DNA from: Dyadobacter endophyticus
GTDB taxonomy: Bacteria; Bacteroidota; Bacteroidia; Cytophagales; Spirosomataceae
DNA: 64,000 nucleotides
Reading direction: 5' to 3'
Assembly (NCBI RefSeq): GCF_014641595.1
Contig: NZ_BMIA01000002.1
Location: 186,001-250,000 of the forward strand
In this document: positions 1 through 8,373 of the stretch, piece after piece
How the letters are laid out: every line of letters starts with the position of its first letter
Position numbering within the stretch: position 1 is the stretch's first letter
Translations under genes and position numbers: made by a program
The notes under the pieces: model-generated
Seen by the model: only the letters and a program-made list of their open reading frames with translations
Databases searched by the model: none
Told to the model about the DNA's origin: nothing

Positions 1-347
1 ATACTTGTAAAGTTTCTTTTCATACGCATTGATTGTTTAACCATTAATAGTTCACCATAAACTGTCAATTCTGACGACCACTTGATAGATCTCCCCTTAC
101 AAATAATTATATTTTTCCCATCAATAGTTATAATACACACGCAGTTACTTGGCGCAGATTTGTAACCAATCTGTTGAAATATTTTATCTGGAAAGAGGTT
201 CAGGGATGATAAGTATTTTTGATTTCCTGTAGTATGCCTTTTTGAACAATTCCAATAAGCATATTTATTGTACTTATTATACCATTTGAAAATCAATTTG
301 AGAATAGAGATTCGGGGAGAAAATTGAAAACGATCCGCGAAGTTTAT
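1..347 (-). other. AT-rich open frame running off the left edge, unidentified
   Basis: Read on the minus strand, the frame is free of stops for 115 codons from 347 to 1 and continues past the window edge; the upstream stop is the TAA at 350-348. There is no ATG near its beginning. The first candidate start is a TTG at 296-294, and the first ATG is at 44-42. The translation is rich in Lys, Tyr, Ile and Asn and contains the stretch VCIITIDGKNIIICKGRSIK. I do not recognise a family. Base composition is far more AT-rich than the SusD-type genes that follow. It could be the 3' part of a transferred gene, a decayed gene, or chance in AT-rich DNA. Confidence 0.25.
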
Positions 348-427
348 TTATGCAATCGTTATCGGGAACGTTGCCAAAATAGACTCGTTCCAATATTTTA
401 TTATAAGATATTTACACAAAGAAATAC

Positions 428-513
428 AAAAATGCCATATCCACTAGGCAGGCACTCTCCGAATATTGTATTTAAACAATATTAAGTAAGAGCTATTCCC
501 AGCAGATATGGCA
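428..513 (-). terminator. Probable terminator of the SusC/SusD operon
   Basis: Nine-base arms TGCCATATC (433-441) and GATATGGCA (505-513) are perfectly complementary. They enclose a second hairpin with arms AATATTGT (462-469) and ACAATATT (476-483). On the minus strand the outer arm is followed directly by TTTTT (432-428). The site lies 34 bases beyond the stop of the last gene of the minus-strand operon. The loop is long, so this is a moderate call. Confidence 0.4.
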
Positions 514-546
514 AGGCAGGTTATTGATGAAGCAGTAATCTGACAC

Positions 547-1521
547 TTATTTATAATGGTCCGGATTCTCGTCCTGCCACTCGTTGACACCGTCGCGGAT
601 ACGGTTCCGGAAGGTCAGCGTGTCCTGGGCAAAAGAGGTTGTACCATCCTCATTTTCATATTTATAGCTTAAAAATAACTTACGATCCTGCAACAGTTTG
701 GGCCGATTGAAAGTGCTGGGACCATCGGGTTTTACCTGGATCGCGGAGCCGTCGGCTTTGCTGATCCTGACGGCATTTCCATCGAGCGTAATCTTGAATG
801 AGCCTTCCTGATCGCTGATCTTGTTGGTTACGAGTGCATCTGGAGCTACTGTTTTTAGCTTGAAAACCTTGGCTTCCGGCGACGGAATCGTGGTGTAGTA
901 CTTCACCGTTTTCACCACCTTGCCCGTAGCGTCCTTTACCGTCGTAACGCCACCGTGCCAGTAGTTCCCAAAAAGCATGTTCTCGTATTTGAGCGCCACC
1001 ACAGCCGAGCGCTTCGCGTTAATGACCGAATCGGCGTCGGCGGAAGTGATGTAGAACGGTATGGCATATCCGGCGCGGATCGTGGCGGCGTCTTTCAGGA
1101 ACCGCGCCGAATCGGCTTTGATCACCACGGCGCCCATGTGCGTACCGGCCTTGATCACCATCCTGGAATTGTCCGAGATGGTGAAATAGTCGGTCGGCAG
1201 CGGTTTGAGCGTATCGACGCCATTTACTGCCTCACGGATGTAGCCTGCACCGGCTTTCATCGCCTCCAATGCATCGCGATTGATCAGTGCGTCATCCAAT
1301 TGGAAGCCTACGATGCGGTCCTGCCGGTTCTCGCGGACACCCGCGAGCGCAGCCCCTACCTCGATGCTCATCCCCTCACCCACCACGAAGGTCCGCACGT
1401 TGGTCTGGTACATAAAATACACCGAGGTATAGTCGAAATCCTTGATGTAGTCGTCATAGCAGGCGCTCAGGCCCATTGTCAGCCCAAGGGCCAAAGCAAT
1501 TCTCTTTTTCATAGCATTCAT
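547..1521 (-). CDS. DUF1735-type surface lipoprotein (SusD-associated)
   Basis: A 324-residue exported lipoprotein. The N-terminus has a short hydrophobic segment and the lipobox LSAC, so it should be lipid-anchored and, like SusD, probably surface exposed. The following sequence (FDYTSVYFMYQTNVRTFVVG) and the beta-rich layout resemble the DUF1735/BT_3987-like lipoproteins that often sit directly after SusD in Bacteroidota uptake loci and are thought to bind ligand at the surface. It starts only two bases after the upstream SusD gene and closes the operon. The ATG at 1512 (MKKRIALALG) is an equally good start. No catalytic motif is visible, so a binding or structural role is inferred. Confidence 0.6.
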   Translation of the reverse strand: MNAMKKRIALALGLTMGLSACYDDYIKDFDYTSVYFMYQTNVRTFVVGEGMSIEVGAALAGVRENRQDRIVGFQLDDALINRDALEAMKAGAGYIREAVNGVDTLKPLPTDYFTISDNSRMVIKAGTHMGAVVIKADSARFLKDAATIRAGYAIPFYITSADADSVINAKRSAVVALKYENMLFGNYWHGGVTTVKDATGKVVKTVKYYTTIPSPEAKVFKLKTVAPDALVTNKISDQEGSFKITLDGNAVRISKADGSAIQVKPDGPSTFNRPKLLQDRKLFLSYKYENEDGTTSFAQDTLTFRNRIRDGVNEWQDENPDHYK

Positions 1522-1523
1522 GT

Positions 1524-3320
1524 TTATTTCCAGGCTTCCCAGCCATCGTTCTGTACCAGATTAGACATTCTCAGCATTTCGTCGTAGGGAATCGGCAGAA
1601 ATGGCGAGGCGTACGACCGCGATTCCACTACTTTGTCGAGCTCGTATTGAAAACTACCGTCTGCATTACGGGTAATTTTCGCCATTCTTACCGGCTTGTT
1701 CAGGTCGGCGAGGTTGGTAGTCCAGCGTCGCAGATCGAAGAAGCGCTGGCCTTCGAAGCACATTTCGAGCCTTCTTTCATTTTTGATAAATTCGTTAAAG
1801 GCTGCCTTTCCCTTGCCGGCCACCTCGGTGAAATATGGGTCTGTGTCAAAGCCTTTTCCGCCGTCCGTATTTTCCTTTTTACGAAGATATTCCATCGCCT
1901 CTTTGGCCGACATACCATATTTACCTCCATCGGGGCCCTCCACCTGGTTGGCAGCCTCCGCGAACGTAAGCAGCATTTGCTCCCATCGTATAAAGAATTT
2001 CGAGTGCGGCTGACGGTTAATGGAGTTGTCCGACCAGTTGAGTCCCATAAACACCATTTTCTTGATGTGATAATTGGTACGGCTGTTCACCGCGGGCCCG
2101 GCGGCATCCTTTGCATTCTGCCAGTTTTCGAAGGTATACATCGTCTTGTCGCTGTTGATTTTCATGGCCTTCGCATTATTATGGAAGATCGTCGCATAAA
2201 AGCGAGGATCGCGGTCGGCATAAGGGTTGGCCGGGTCGTACTTGCTGCGCGGGTCGGTAATAGGATAACCATTCTTCATAGGGAACGCATCCACCAGGTC
2301 CTGCGTAGCCCCTACCGAGCCGGTTCCCTGAAAGCCGCCCGGATAGAACATCCGCTCCATCGCGTCGTTCGCATTGTTGTAGCGCGACGACCAGACAATG
2401 CCCGGAAAGTTGGGATCGAACCAGTTGACGGCCTTCTTCACATTGAAACCATTGGTAACGGCATCGGTCTTCATTTTAAAATCGATCACCTCCTTCGCAT
2501 TCTGTGCAGCGAGGTCCCAGCGGCTCACATCGTTCGATGGATTGAAGCGCGGGCTGGCCCAGGTGAGGTACACCAACGCTTTGATTGCCCTGGTGGTGAT
2601 GCCATCCATGCGTCCCCAGTACCGACCGCCGGCATATGCCCGATCGTTGACGTTCTTGACGAGAAAATCGCGGTGCGCGACAGGCAGGTATTTATAAGCC
2701 GAGTCACAATCGGCGACGATCTGTTTCACGCATTCGTTGTAGGTGTTCCGTTTGAGATTTGTTTCCGCTTTCACATCGAGTGGCTCCAGCACGATCGGAA
2801 AGCCAAGCAGCTGTCCGCCGGCCATTCCGCCGAATTTTTGCAGCAAATCCCATTGGAACCACGCCCGCAGCGCATAAGCTTCGCCCTGCAAACGGTTTTT
2901 GACCAGACTATCCAGGTGTTTATCCACCAGGAAACGGGTGTTGTAACCGCGGCGGTCTTTCAAAAACAGGTTTACGAGGTATATCGACCGGTAGTTTCGG
3001 TCCCAATAGGTACGGAAAGGGTCCTGGCTGGTGGGCAATGAGCCCAGGGCAAGGCGCGTCAATGCGTGCGTAGTGCTGGTAATGACCACGTCGTCGGTAG
3101 CGCCGTCGAGGTACACACCCTCGTTGTCGTTGTAATTACGGGGCATCACGTCGTAGCATTGCCCCACGAGGCCCTGCACCATGTCCTGGTATTTCCAGAT
3201 GTCGTCGGTGGTCCTGTTACCGTTCGGGTAAGGTTCGAGGTAATCGACGCAGGAGGCCAATGCAAATGCGGCAAGCGCCAGCGACAGGATGTTTTTGATA
3301 TAAAATGATTTCAAATGCAT
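1524..3320 (-). CDS. RagB/SusD family nutrient-uptake lipoprotein
   Basis: A 598-residue SusD-type lipoprotein. The signal peptide ends at the lipobox LASC, followed by VDYLEPYPNGN, the usual acidic start of mature SusD proteins. Typical family features are the N-terminal TPR-like helices (the QGEAYALRAWFQWDLLQKFGG region), the late MLLTFAEAANQ segment, and the C-terminal NERRLEMCFEGQRFFDLRRW signature. SusD lids the SusC barrel at the cell surface and captures ligand, usually an oligosaccharide. It follows its SusC partner (3331-6513) by 10 bases and precedes the DUF1735 lipoprotein by 2 bases. The substrate cannot be read from the sequence. Confidence 0.93.
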   Translation of the reverse strand: MHLKSFYIKNILSLALAAFALASCVDYLEPYPNGNRTTDDIWKYQDMVQGLVGQCYDVMPRNYNDNEGVYLDGATDDVVITSTTHALTRLALGSLPTSQDPFRTYWDRNYRSIYLVNLFLKDRRGYNTRFLVDKHLDSLVKNRLQGEAYALRAWFQWDLLQKFGGMAGGQLLGFPIVLEPLDVKAETNLKRNTYNECVKQIVADCDSAYKYLPVAHRDFLVKNVNDRAYAGGRYWGRMDGITTRAIKALVYLTWASPRFNPSNDVSRWDLAAQNAKEVIDFKMKTDAVTNGFNVKKAVNWFDPNFPGIVWSSRYNNANDAMERMFYPGGFQGTGSVGATQDLVDAFPMKNGYPITDPRSKYDPANPYADRDPRFYATIFHNNAKAMKINSDKTMYTFENWQNAKDAAGPAVNSRTNYHIKKMVFMGLNWSDNSINRQPHSKFFIRWEQMLLTFAEAANQVEGPDGGKYGMSAKEAMEYLRKKENTDGGKGFDTDPYFTEVAGKGKAAFNEFIKNERRLEMCFEGQRFFDLRRWTTNLADLNKPVRMAKITRNADGSFQYELDKVVESRSYASPFLPIPYDEMLRMSNLVQNDGWEAWK

Positions 3321-3330
3321 AGCTCTGGCT

Positions 3331-6300
3331 TTAAAATGTCAGTTTAACCCCTCCGGAAAAAGTACGGAACAGCGGATAGCTGGTAATCCCCGAATTGACC
3401 GACTCGGGATCGACGTTTTTGATCTTCGAGAAAGTGAGCACGTTGGCCCCGCGCACATACACACGGATACCGCGCGCGGCGATGATGTTACCCACACGCA
3501 CCGGCACATTATAAGCCAGCTCCACATTCTGAATCTTGAAAAACCCACCATCGCGGAGCCAGAAATCCGACGCCACGAAATTGTTGTTTACTTTGTAGTA
3601 GGTCAGCCGCGGATATTGCCCTCCGACGTTTTCCTTCACGAAATCAGAATAATTGTTATCACCCCAGCCATTCCAGAAATACTTGTTGGTGAAAGGTATC
3701 TGGTAAAATGCACGGCCGTTTCCGATGGCGGTCAGTTCGAGGTTGCGGAATGCGAGTTTCAGGTTCAATGCGTAAATCAAACGCGGAGACCCGTACCCGA
3801 TCTGGCTCTGGTCGTTGTCGTCGACGATGCCGTCGCCGTTCCGGTCCAGGTATTTGAGGTCGCCGGCTTTCAGCTCATCGTCGTATACCTGCGGGACGAC
3901 ACCGGTTTCGGCATCCGTAGCAAATTTGCCGAGGTAGGTCTGTCCCCAGAAAGCATCCGTAGGCCTTCCAACGCGGGATTGGTAGCCAAAGCGGTAATTG
4001 GATTCGTCCCATTTGAGGATTTTGCTGGTCTGCACGGTGGCATTACCGCCGATAGAAAATCGGACATCGCCCAAACGCTCGGTAAATTGCAATGCAGTCT
4101 CAACCCCCACATACCTGATTTTGTTATAGTTATACCATGGACGTGCAGTCGACACGCCTATTACCAACGGCAGCGTGTTCGCTAGCTGCGAGACGATGCC
4201 GTCGCGCAGGTTATTGAAATAGTTTATCTCAACGGACAACCTGCGTTTGAGGAACAATCCGTCGATCCCGATATTGAACTCTTTGCGTTTCTCCCAGGTC
4301 AGGTCCGGATTACCGATGCGCCCGGGCGTGGTGCGGTAAACCGAGTTGTCGGTATTACTGCCAAACCATTGTCCGGTCGAATACGGGCCGAATGCCGAAC
4401 CCGTCGAATTCACGGCCCAGCGATCGAGGTAATAGAAAGGCGGAAGGAAGCTCTCATAGCCCAGCATACCCGCTTCGGCCCTGATTTTCAGGTAATCAAT
4501 TCCCTTCAATCCAGAGAAAAAACCTTCTTCTGAAATCACCCAGCTAAACCCGGCGGCCGGAAAGAGCGCATAGCGCTTGCCTTTGTCGAAACTGTAAGTA
4601 CCCGCATAGTTGAGCACGCCCTGGAACACATAGCGGTCTTTTAGCGAATACACGCCGTTAAAAACCGCATTCTGCTGCCGCTGTGGCTCTTCGATCCCGT
4701 TCCGTGACGATTTGCCTATATAATAAGTAAGGCCCGCCTGGATGCTGTGGACATTCCAGCTTTTTTCGTAGCTGAGGCTTTCATAGATCACGAATCGCTG
4801 CGAATAGTAATCATGCAGCTTCGCCTGCCCGGCCATATCCACGCCGTCGTGTACTTTGGAAAGCCTGATCGTGTCCTGGCCCCCATCGGTTTTCCCCGGG
4901 GTCGCAATGTAGGCAATGTAATCCTCGGCCTTACCGATCCGCAGGCTATTGAAAAGGTTAAACCCTGCATAGGTGGTCGATTTCAGCCCCGGTACCAGCT
5001 CTTTCAGGTCATAGTCAAAAGTCAGATTGGAAGCGCCCGTCCGCCCCGTTTCGGTGTAATAGCCATTGTGCATGAGGTTACCGATCGGATTGGTCTTGTA
5101 ATTGGAACTTACCCCGTACCATGGCGCCACCGCATTGTCGCCGAAAGCCGCATACACCGGAAATGCAATCGGCGGTGTATTGGTAATGTCGTTGATAACG
5201 CTACTGAATTCCACGAGATCCAATGCGGTGTTTGTGTTACCATCATCACTGGAGAAGTTGGAATTGTAACCATAGTTTGGCGACCGGCGCAAGGTAAGCC
5301 CACCGAAAAAGTCGAACTTCACTTTAATGAGCGGGTTGATCCTGATATCGATGTTCGACCGCACATTAACCCGGTTGTAATCCGATTTCGCCCCGATATT
5401 GTAAATGTCCCCTTCCCCGTTGTAGCCCAGGTAGGCATTGTATTGCACCGTTTCGTTCCCGCCCGTCGACGACAGGTTTACCCGTGTGAAAGGTTTGGAA
5501 TTTTTCAGCATCATCCGCCGGAAATCCACGCTCGAGCGATAGAGATTATACGGGTCGTTCTTTCCGTATTCGGCAATGTCGTTTTCGTTGTAAAGGGGCG
5601 ACAGGGCGCTGTTCGTTCGCGCGACGTTATTGAGCTGGGCATATTCCCTGCCCGACGCCCAGCCCGGGAACCTGTCGACCACGCTTACACCTTGCTCGGC
5701 ATTCACGCTCATTACCCGTTCGTGGACCTTCCCTCTTTTTGTTTTAATGTAAATAATGCCATCCGCTCCTCTCGGCCCGAGCATCGCTTTACCCACAATA
5801 TCTTTAATGATCGTCACCGACTCGATTTCCTGCGGGTCTATCGGCATTTCCGTGATGTCGGTCGGAATATCGTCGATAATAAAGATAGGATTGCGCCCGC
5901 GTGTGGCTATACCGATCTTTTCGGTTATTCTGAAATTCCCCAGTTCCTCTTCTGCGGTAAGGCCCGGGGAACCATCATGTTCCACTACTTCCAGACCGTT
6001 AACGAGCCCGGCAAATGCATTACGGAGGTCGTTGGTGGGGTATTTTTCAAGATCGGCGGTTTTCAAAGTCACATAGCTGCCTGTCGCCAGCCGCTTTGGC
6101 AAACTCATAAACGGCAAGGGAACGGCATCGTCGGACGTGGCAAAGAGCTTCGCTTTTTTCAGTTCCACCACGCTATTGGTTACGATATCGCCCACCAGCG
6201 ATACCGATTTACTGTAACCATACGACGAAACCGTCACGAAGTCTCCCGGCAGCGCTTCAAAATCGAAATCACCGGTTGCATTGGTCTCTGCGTGGATCTG

Positions 6301-6513
6301 CCCCTCACCTACAATCACCGAGGCGTTGGGGATCGGGTTGCCGTTTTCGTCGGTCACTTTCAGGCTCACATTCACCGGTTTCGGCTTTGTGGCCGGTTTG
6401 TCCTGGGCCAGTGTGTCACCGCCCCACAGCAGGCAAAGCATTATCACTCCGATAATCGCCTGCCCTATATAATGGATAATTTTGTTCATCATTCGTTTGA
6501 GCGTTACGGTCAC
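3331..6513 (-). CDS. SusC/RagA-type TonB-linked outer-membrane transporter, divergent plug
   Basis: About 1,050-1,060 residues: a signal segment (MNKIIHYIGQAIIGVIMLCL), a carboxypeptidase-regulatory-like domain at roughly residues 45-115, a plug domain (NPIFIIDDIPTDITEM, then a region ending in GADGIIYIKTKRG) and a C-terminal beta-barrel with the EF-hand-like segment DRNGDGIVDDND. The usual SusC motif VVVGYGTQ ahead of the plug is absent; a DDAVPLPFMSLPKRLATGSY segment occupies that place. No STN domain is present. The frame opens with GTG at 6513 overlapping the stop of the preceding SusD gene (GTGA). The ATGs at 6492 and 6489 are more conventional starts before the signal peptide. It pairs with the SusD at 1524-3320. 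Confidence 0.9.
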   Translation of the reverse strand: MTVTLKRMMNKIIHYIGQAIIGVIMLCLLWGGDTLAQDKPATKPKPVNVSLKVTDENGNPIPNASVIVGEGQIHAETNATGDFDFEALPGDFVTVSSYGYSKSVSLVGDIVTNSVVELKKAKLFATSDDAVPLPFMSLPKRLATGSYVTLKTADLEKYPTNDLRNAFAGLVNGLEVVEHDGSPGLTAEEELGNFRITEKIGIATRGRNPIFIIDDIPTDITEMPIDPQEIESVTIIKDIVGKAMLGPRGADGIIYIKTKRGKVHERVMSVNAEQGVSVVDRFPGWASGREYAQLNNVARTNSALSPLYNENDIAEYGKNDPYNLYRSSVDFRRMMLKNSKPFTRVNLSSTGGNETVQYNAYLGYNGEGDIYNIGAKSDYNRVNVRSNIDIRINPLIKVKFDFFGGLTLRRSPNYGYNSNFSSDDGNTNTALDLVEFSSVINDITNTPPIAFPVYAAFGDNAVAPWYGVSSNYKTNPIGNLMHNGYYTETGRTGASNLTFDYDLKELVPGLKSTTYAGFNLFNSLRIGKAEDYIAYIATPGKTDGGQDTIRLSKVHDGVDMAGQAKLHDYYSQRFVIYESLSYEKSWNVHSIQAGLTYYIGKSSRNGIEEPQRQQNAVFNGVYSLKDRYVFQGVLNYAGTYSFDKGKRYALFPAAGFSWVISEEGFFSGLKGIDYLKIRAEAGMLGYESFLPPFYYLDRWAVNSTGSAFGPYSTGQWFGSNTDNSVYRTTPGRIGNPDLTWEKRKEFNIGIDGLFLKRRLSVEINYFNNLRDGIVSQLANTLPLVIGVSTARPWYNYNKIRYVGVETALQFTERLGDVRFSIGGNATVQTSKILKWDESNYRFGYQSRVGRPTDAFWGQTYLGKFATDAETGVVPQVYDDELKAGDLKYLDRNGDGIVDDNDQSQIGYGSPRLIYALNLKLAFRNLELTAIGNGRAFYQIPFTNKYFWNGWGDNNYSDFVKENVGGQYPRLTYYKVNNNFVASDFWLRDGGFFKIQNVELAYNVPVRVGNIIAARGIRVYVRGANVLTFSKIKNVDPESVNSGITSYPLFRTFSGGVKLTF

Positions 6514-8357
6514 CAGACTTCGTTAGGGACGAAATTTTTCATTTTGTACATATCCTCGGTATTGAACGGCAGATAGTACATGGCTTCTTTCCAGCGTGTC
6601 TGGCGATCGGCCGAGAGTGGCATGCGCGTATACTTGAAGCCCGTCGGGTAGGCGGTGCTCACCGGCACTTTTTCTACATCCATACGGTAAAGCGTGCCGC
6701 CCATTACTTTCGGGGCATCTTTCCAGCGGCGGATATCGTGGTAATAATGCCCGCCCTCGAAGCACAACTCGATGGTGCGCTCATTCTTGATTCGTTCGCG
6801 GAGCTTGTCCTTCGAGCCCGCGTACGCCTGCATCACATTGGGCATGCCCGCACGCGTACGTATGCGGTTTAGCGCCTGCAAGGCAGTCATGGACGCGCCC
6901 GGAGCCATACCGTTCGGGCCATATGCTTCGTTGGCGGCCTCGGCGTAGTTCAGGTACAGTTCCCCCAGCCGGATCAGTGGATCGGTGTATTGGGGGGAGG
7001 TTTTGTTATTGACACTCTGCTCACCCCAGGTTTTACGTTCGTAGTAGCCGGTGCGCGTAATACCCGCATACGACTGGTCCAGAAGCTGCCCGTACGTGGC
7101 GACGCCGTCTTTGGTTTCGTAGTAAATTTTGGCATTGCCGTAACCCGGCACCGGCGCGCTGTTGTAAATAATATCAATATAAAAGCGCGGGTCACGGTCT
7201 TTGTAAGGATCTTGCTCACTGTAATGGCCTGCCGCAGCAGCGGCCTGGCGATCGGCAGGTGTATTTAAAGGTTCGCCCCATTTGGTTTCAAATTTGTCCA
7301 CGGTATTCTGCGTGGGACATTCACCCGACCAGCCTGTTTTACCCCCACCGAAAACGCCATTCATCTGACCATTCAGATCGCCGTTGTTATAGACCTTTGT
7401 GCCCGCATACCAGGCCCAGAGTTGTTCATTCGAATAGGTTGTACCGATGTAATTCTTCTTGTAGTCGGCCAGTGAAAGTAAATCGTAGCCATATTTTTCA
7501 GCAATCTGAATGGCTTCCCAATTGGCTTTTGCGGCCGCTTCCCAGTCGGTATTACCTTGCTCGTTGTTTAGCGGGCTGGCAGCATACAGCAATGCCCGCG
7601 CCTTGAACGCCTTCGCAGCAACGCCGGTAGGGCGCTTTTGCTCGGGGTTATTGAGGTGCCCTGTCACACCCGGCCCGGGGTCACGGCGCATGAGGTCGGC
7701 CTTGTCGAAATAGGCGGCGGCGGAGTCCATATCCATAGCGATCCGGATCAGCGTTTCGCGCTTCGAAAGCCTTGGAATGTCCCATTCATCGCCCTGGCCA
7801 AGCACTTTGTTGATATAAGGCATGGGGCCCCACAGCCTGAACAGTTCGAAATGCGCGAAAGCACGGATGAAATGCGCCTGTCCTTTGAAATCGTTGATAT
7901 CCACCGGACTGGCATCTTTGAGCATCCCGATGTTTTTCAGGGTCATATTACATTTCCGAATGATAGAAAACATGGCACCCAAAATAGGCCGACGGGCCGG
8001 ATCATAGGTCATTTTATTAATAATGGCCGAAATCTGACCACTTTTAATCACCTGTGCATCCATCACCCGCCCCATATCGCTCATATCCGTGAGCGACTCC
8101 ATCGTATATTTCTGGTCCCAGAAATCGAAGTAGAGCGAATAGCCCGTTTTAATATTGTAAGGGCGCCAGTTGGTACCGTCCAGCTTGTTCCCTTCGTAAA
8201 TGCCATCGAAAAAATTTTTGAAGTTCTCGTATTTCGAAAAAACATCCGCATCCGTCAGCCCCGACTCCGGCGCCTTGTCGAGATAATCTTCCACGCACGA
8301 AGCCAAAAGCAAAATGAACAGCACCGGTACACAGAGTATCGTAATTAATCTTTTCAT
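6510..8357 (-). CDS. RagB/SusD family nutrient-uptake lipoprotein
   Basis: A 615-residue SusD-type lipoprotein. I start it at the ATG at 8357 (MKRLITILCVPVLFILLLAS), which begins the signal peptide. An upstream extension in frame to 8396 would overlap the SusC gene and adds no signal feature. The lipobox is LASC, followed by VEDYLDKAPESG. Family hallmarks include AHFIRAFAHFELFRLWG, LGELYLNYAEAANEAYG and the late NERTIELCFEGGHYYHDIRRW. Its partner is the STN-bearing SusC at 8374-11946, which ends 16 bases upstream. The gene end overlaps a GTG codon that could start the next SusC, suggesting coupled translation. Confidence 0.93.
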   Translation of the reverse strand: MKRLITILCVPVLFILLLASCVEDYLDKAPESGLTDADVFSKYENFKNFFDGIYEGNKLDGTNWRPYNIKTGYSLYFDFWDQKYTMESLTDMSDMGRVMDAQVIKSGQISAIINKMTYDPARRPILGAMFSIIRKCNMTLKNIGMLKDASPVDINDFKGQAHFIRAFAHFELFRLWGPMPYINKVLGQGDEWDIPRLSKRETLIRIAMDMDSAAAYFDKADLMRRDPGPGVTGHLNNPEQKRPTGVAAKAFKARALLYAASPLNNEQGNTDWEAAAKANWEAIQIAEKYGYDLLSLADYKKNYIGTTYSNEQLWAWYAGTKVYNNGDLNGQMNGVFGGGKTGWSGECPTQNTVDKFETKWGEPLNTPADRQAAAAAGHYSEQDPYKDRDPRFYIDIIYNSAPVPGYGNAKIYYETKDGVATYGQLLDQSYAGITRTGYYERKTWGEQSVNNKTSPQYTDPLIRLGELYLNYAEAANEAYGPNGMAPGASMTALQALNRIRTRAGMPNVMQAYAGSKDKLRERIKNERTIELCFEGGHYYHDIRRWKDAPKVMGGTLYRMDVEKVPVSTAYPTGFKYTRMPLSADRQTRWKEAMYYLPFNTEDMYKMKNFVPNEVW

Positions 8358-8373
8358 CGTCTGTTGGTTTGGG

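Noticed and set aside
955..3041. Several plus-strand open frames opposite the DUF1735 and SusD genes
   Set aside because: They overlap strongly supported minus-strand lipoprotein genes and show no recognisable protein features.
4747..6576. Long plus-strand open frame (609 codons) across the divergent SusC gene
   Set aside because: It is the antisense shadow of a well-supported SusC gene in a codon pattern that opens the opposite frame. It has no family motif, signal peptide or promoter.
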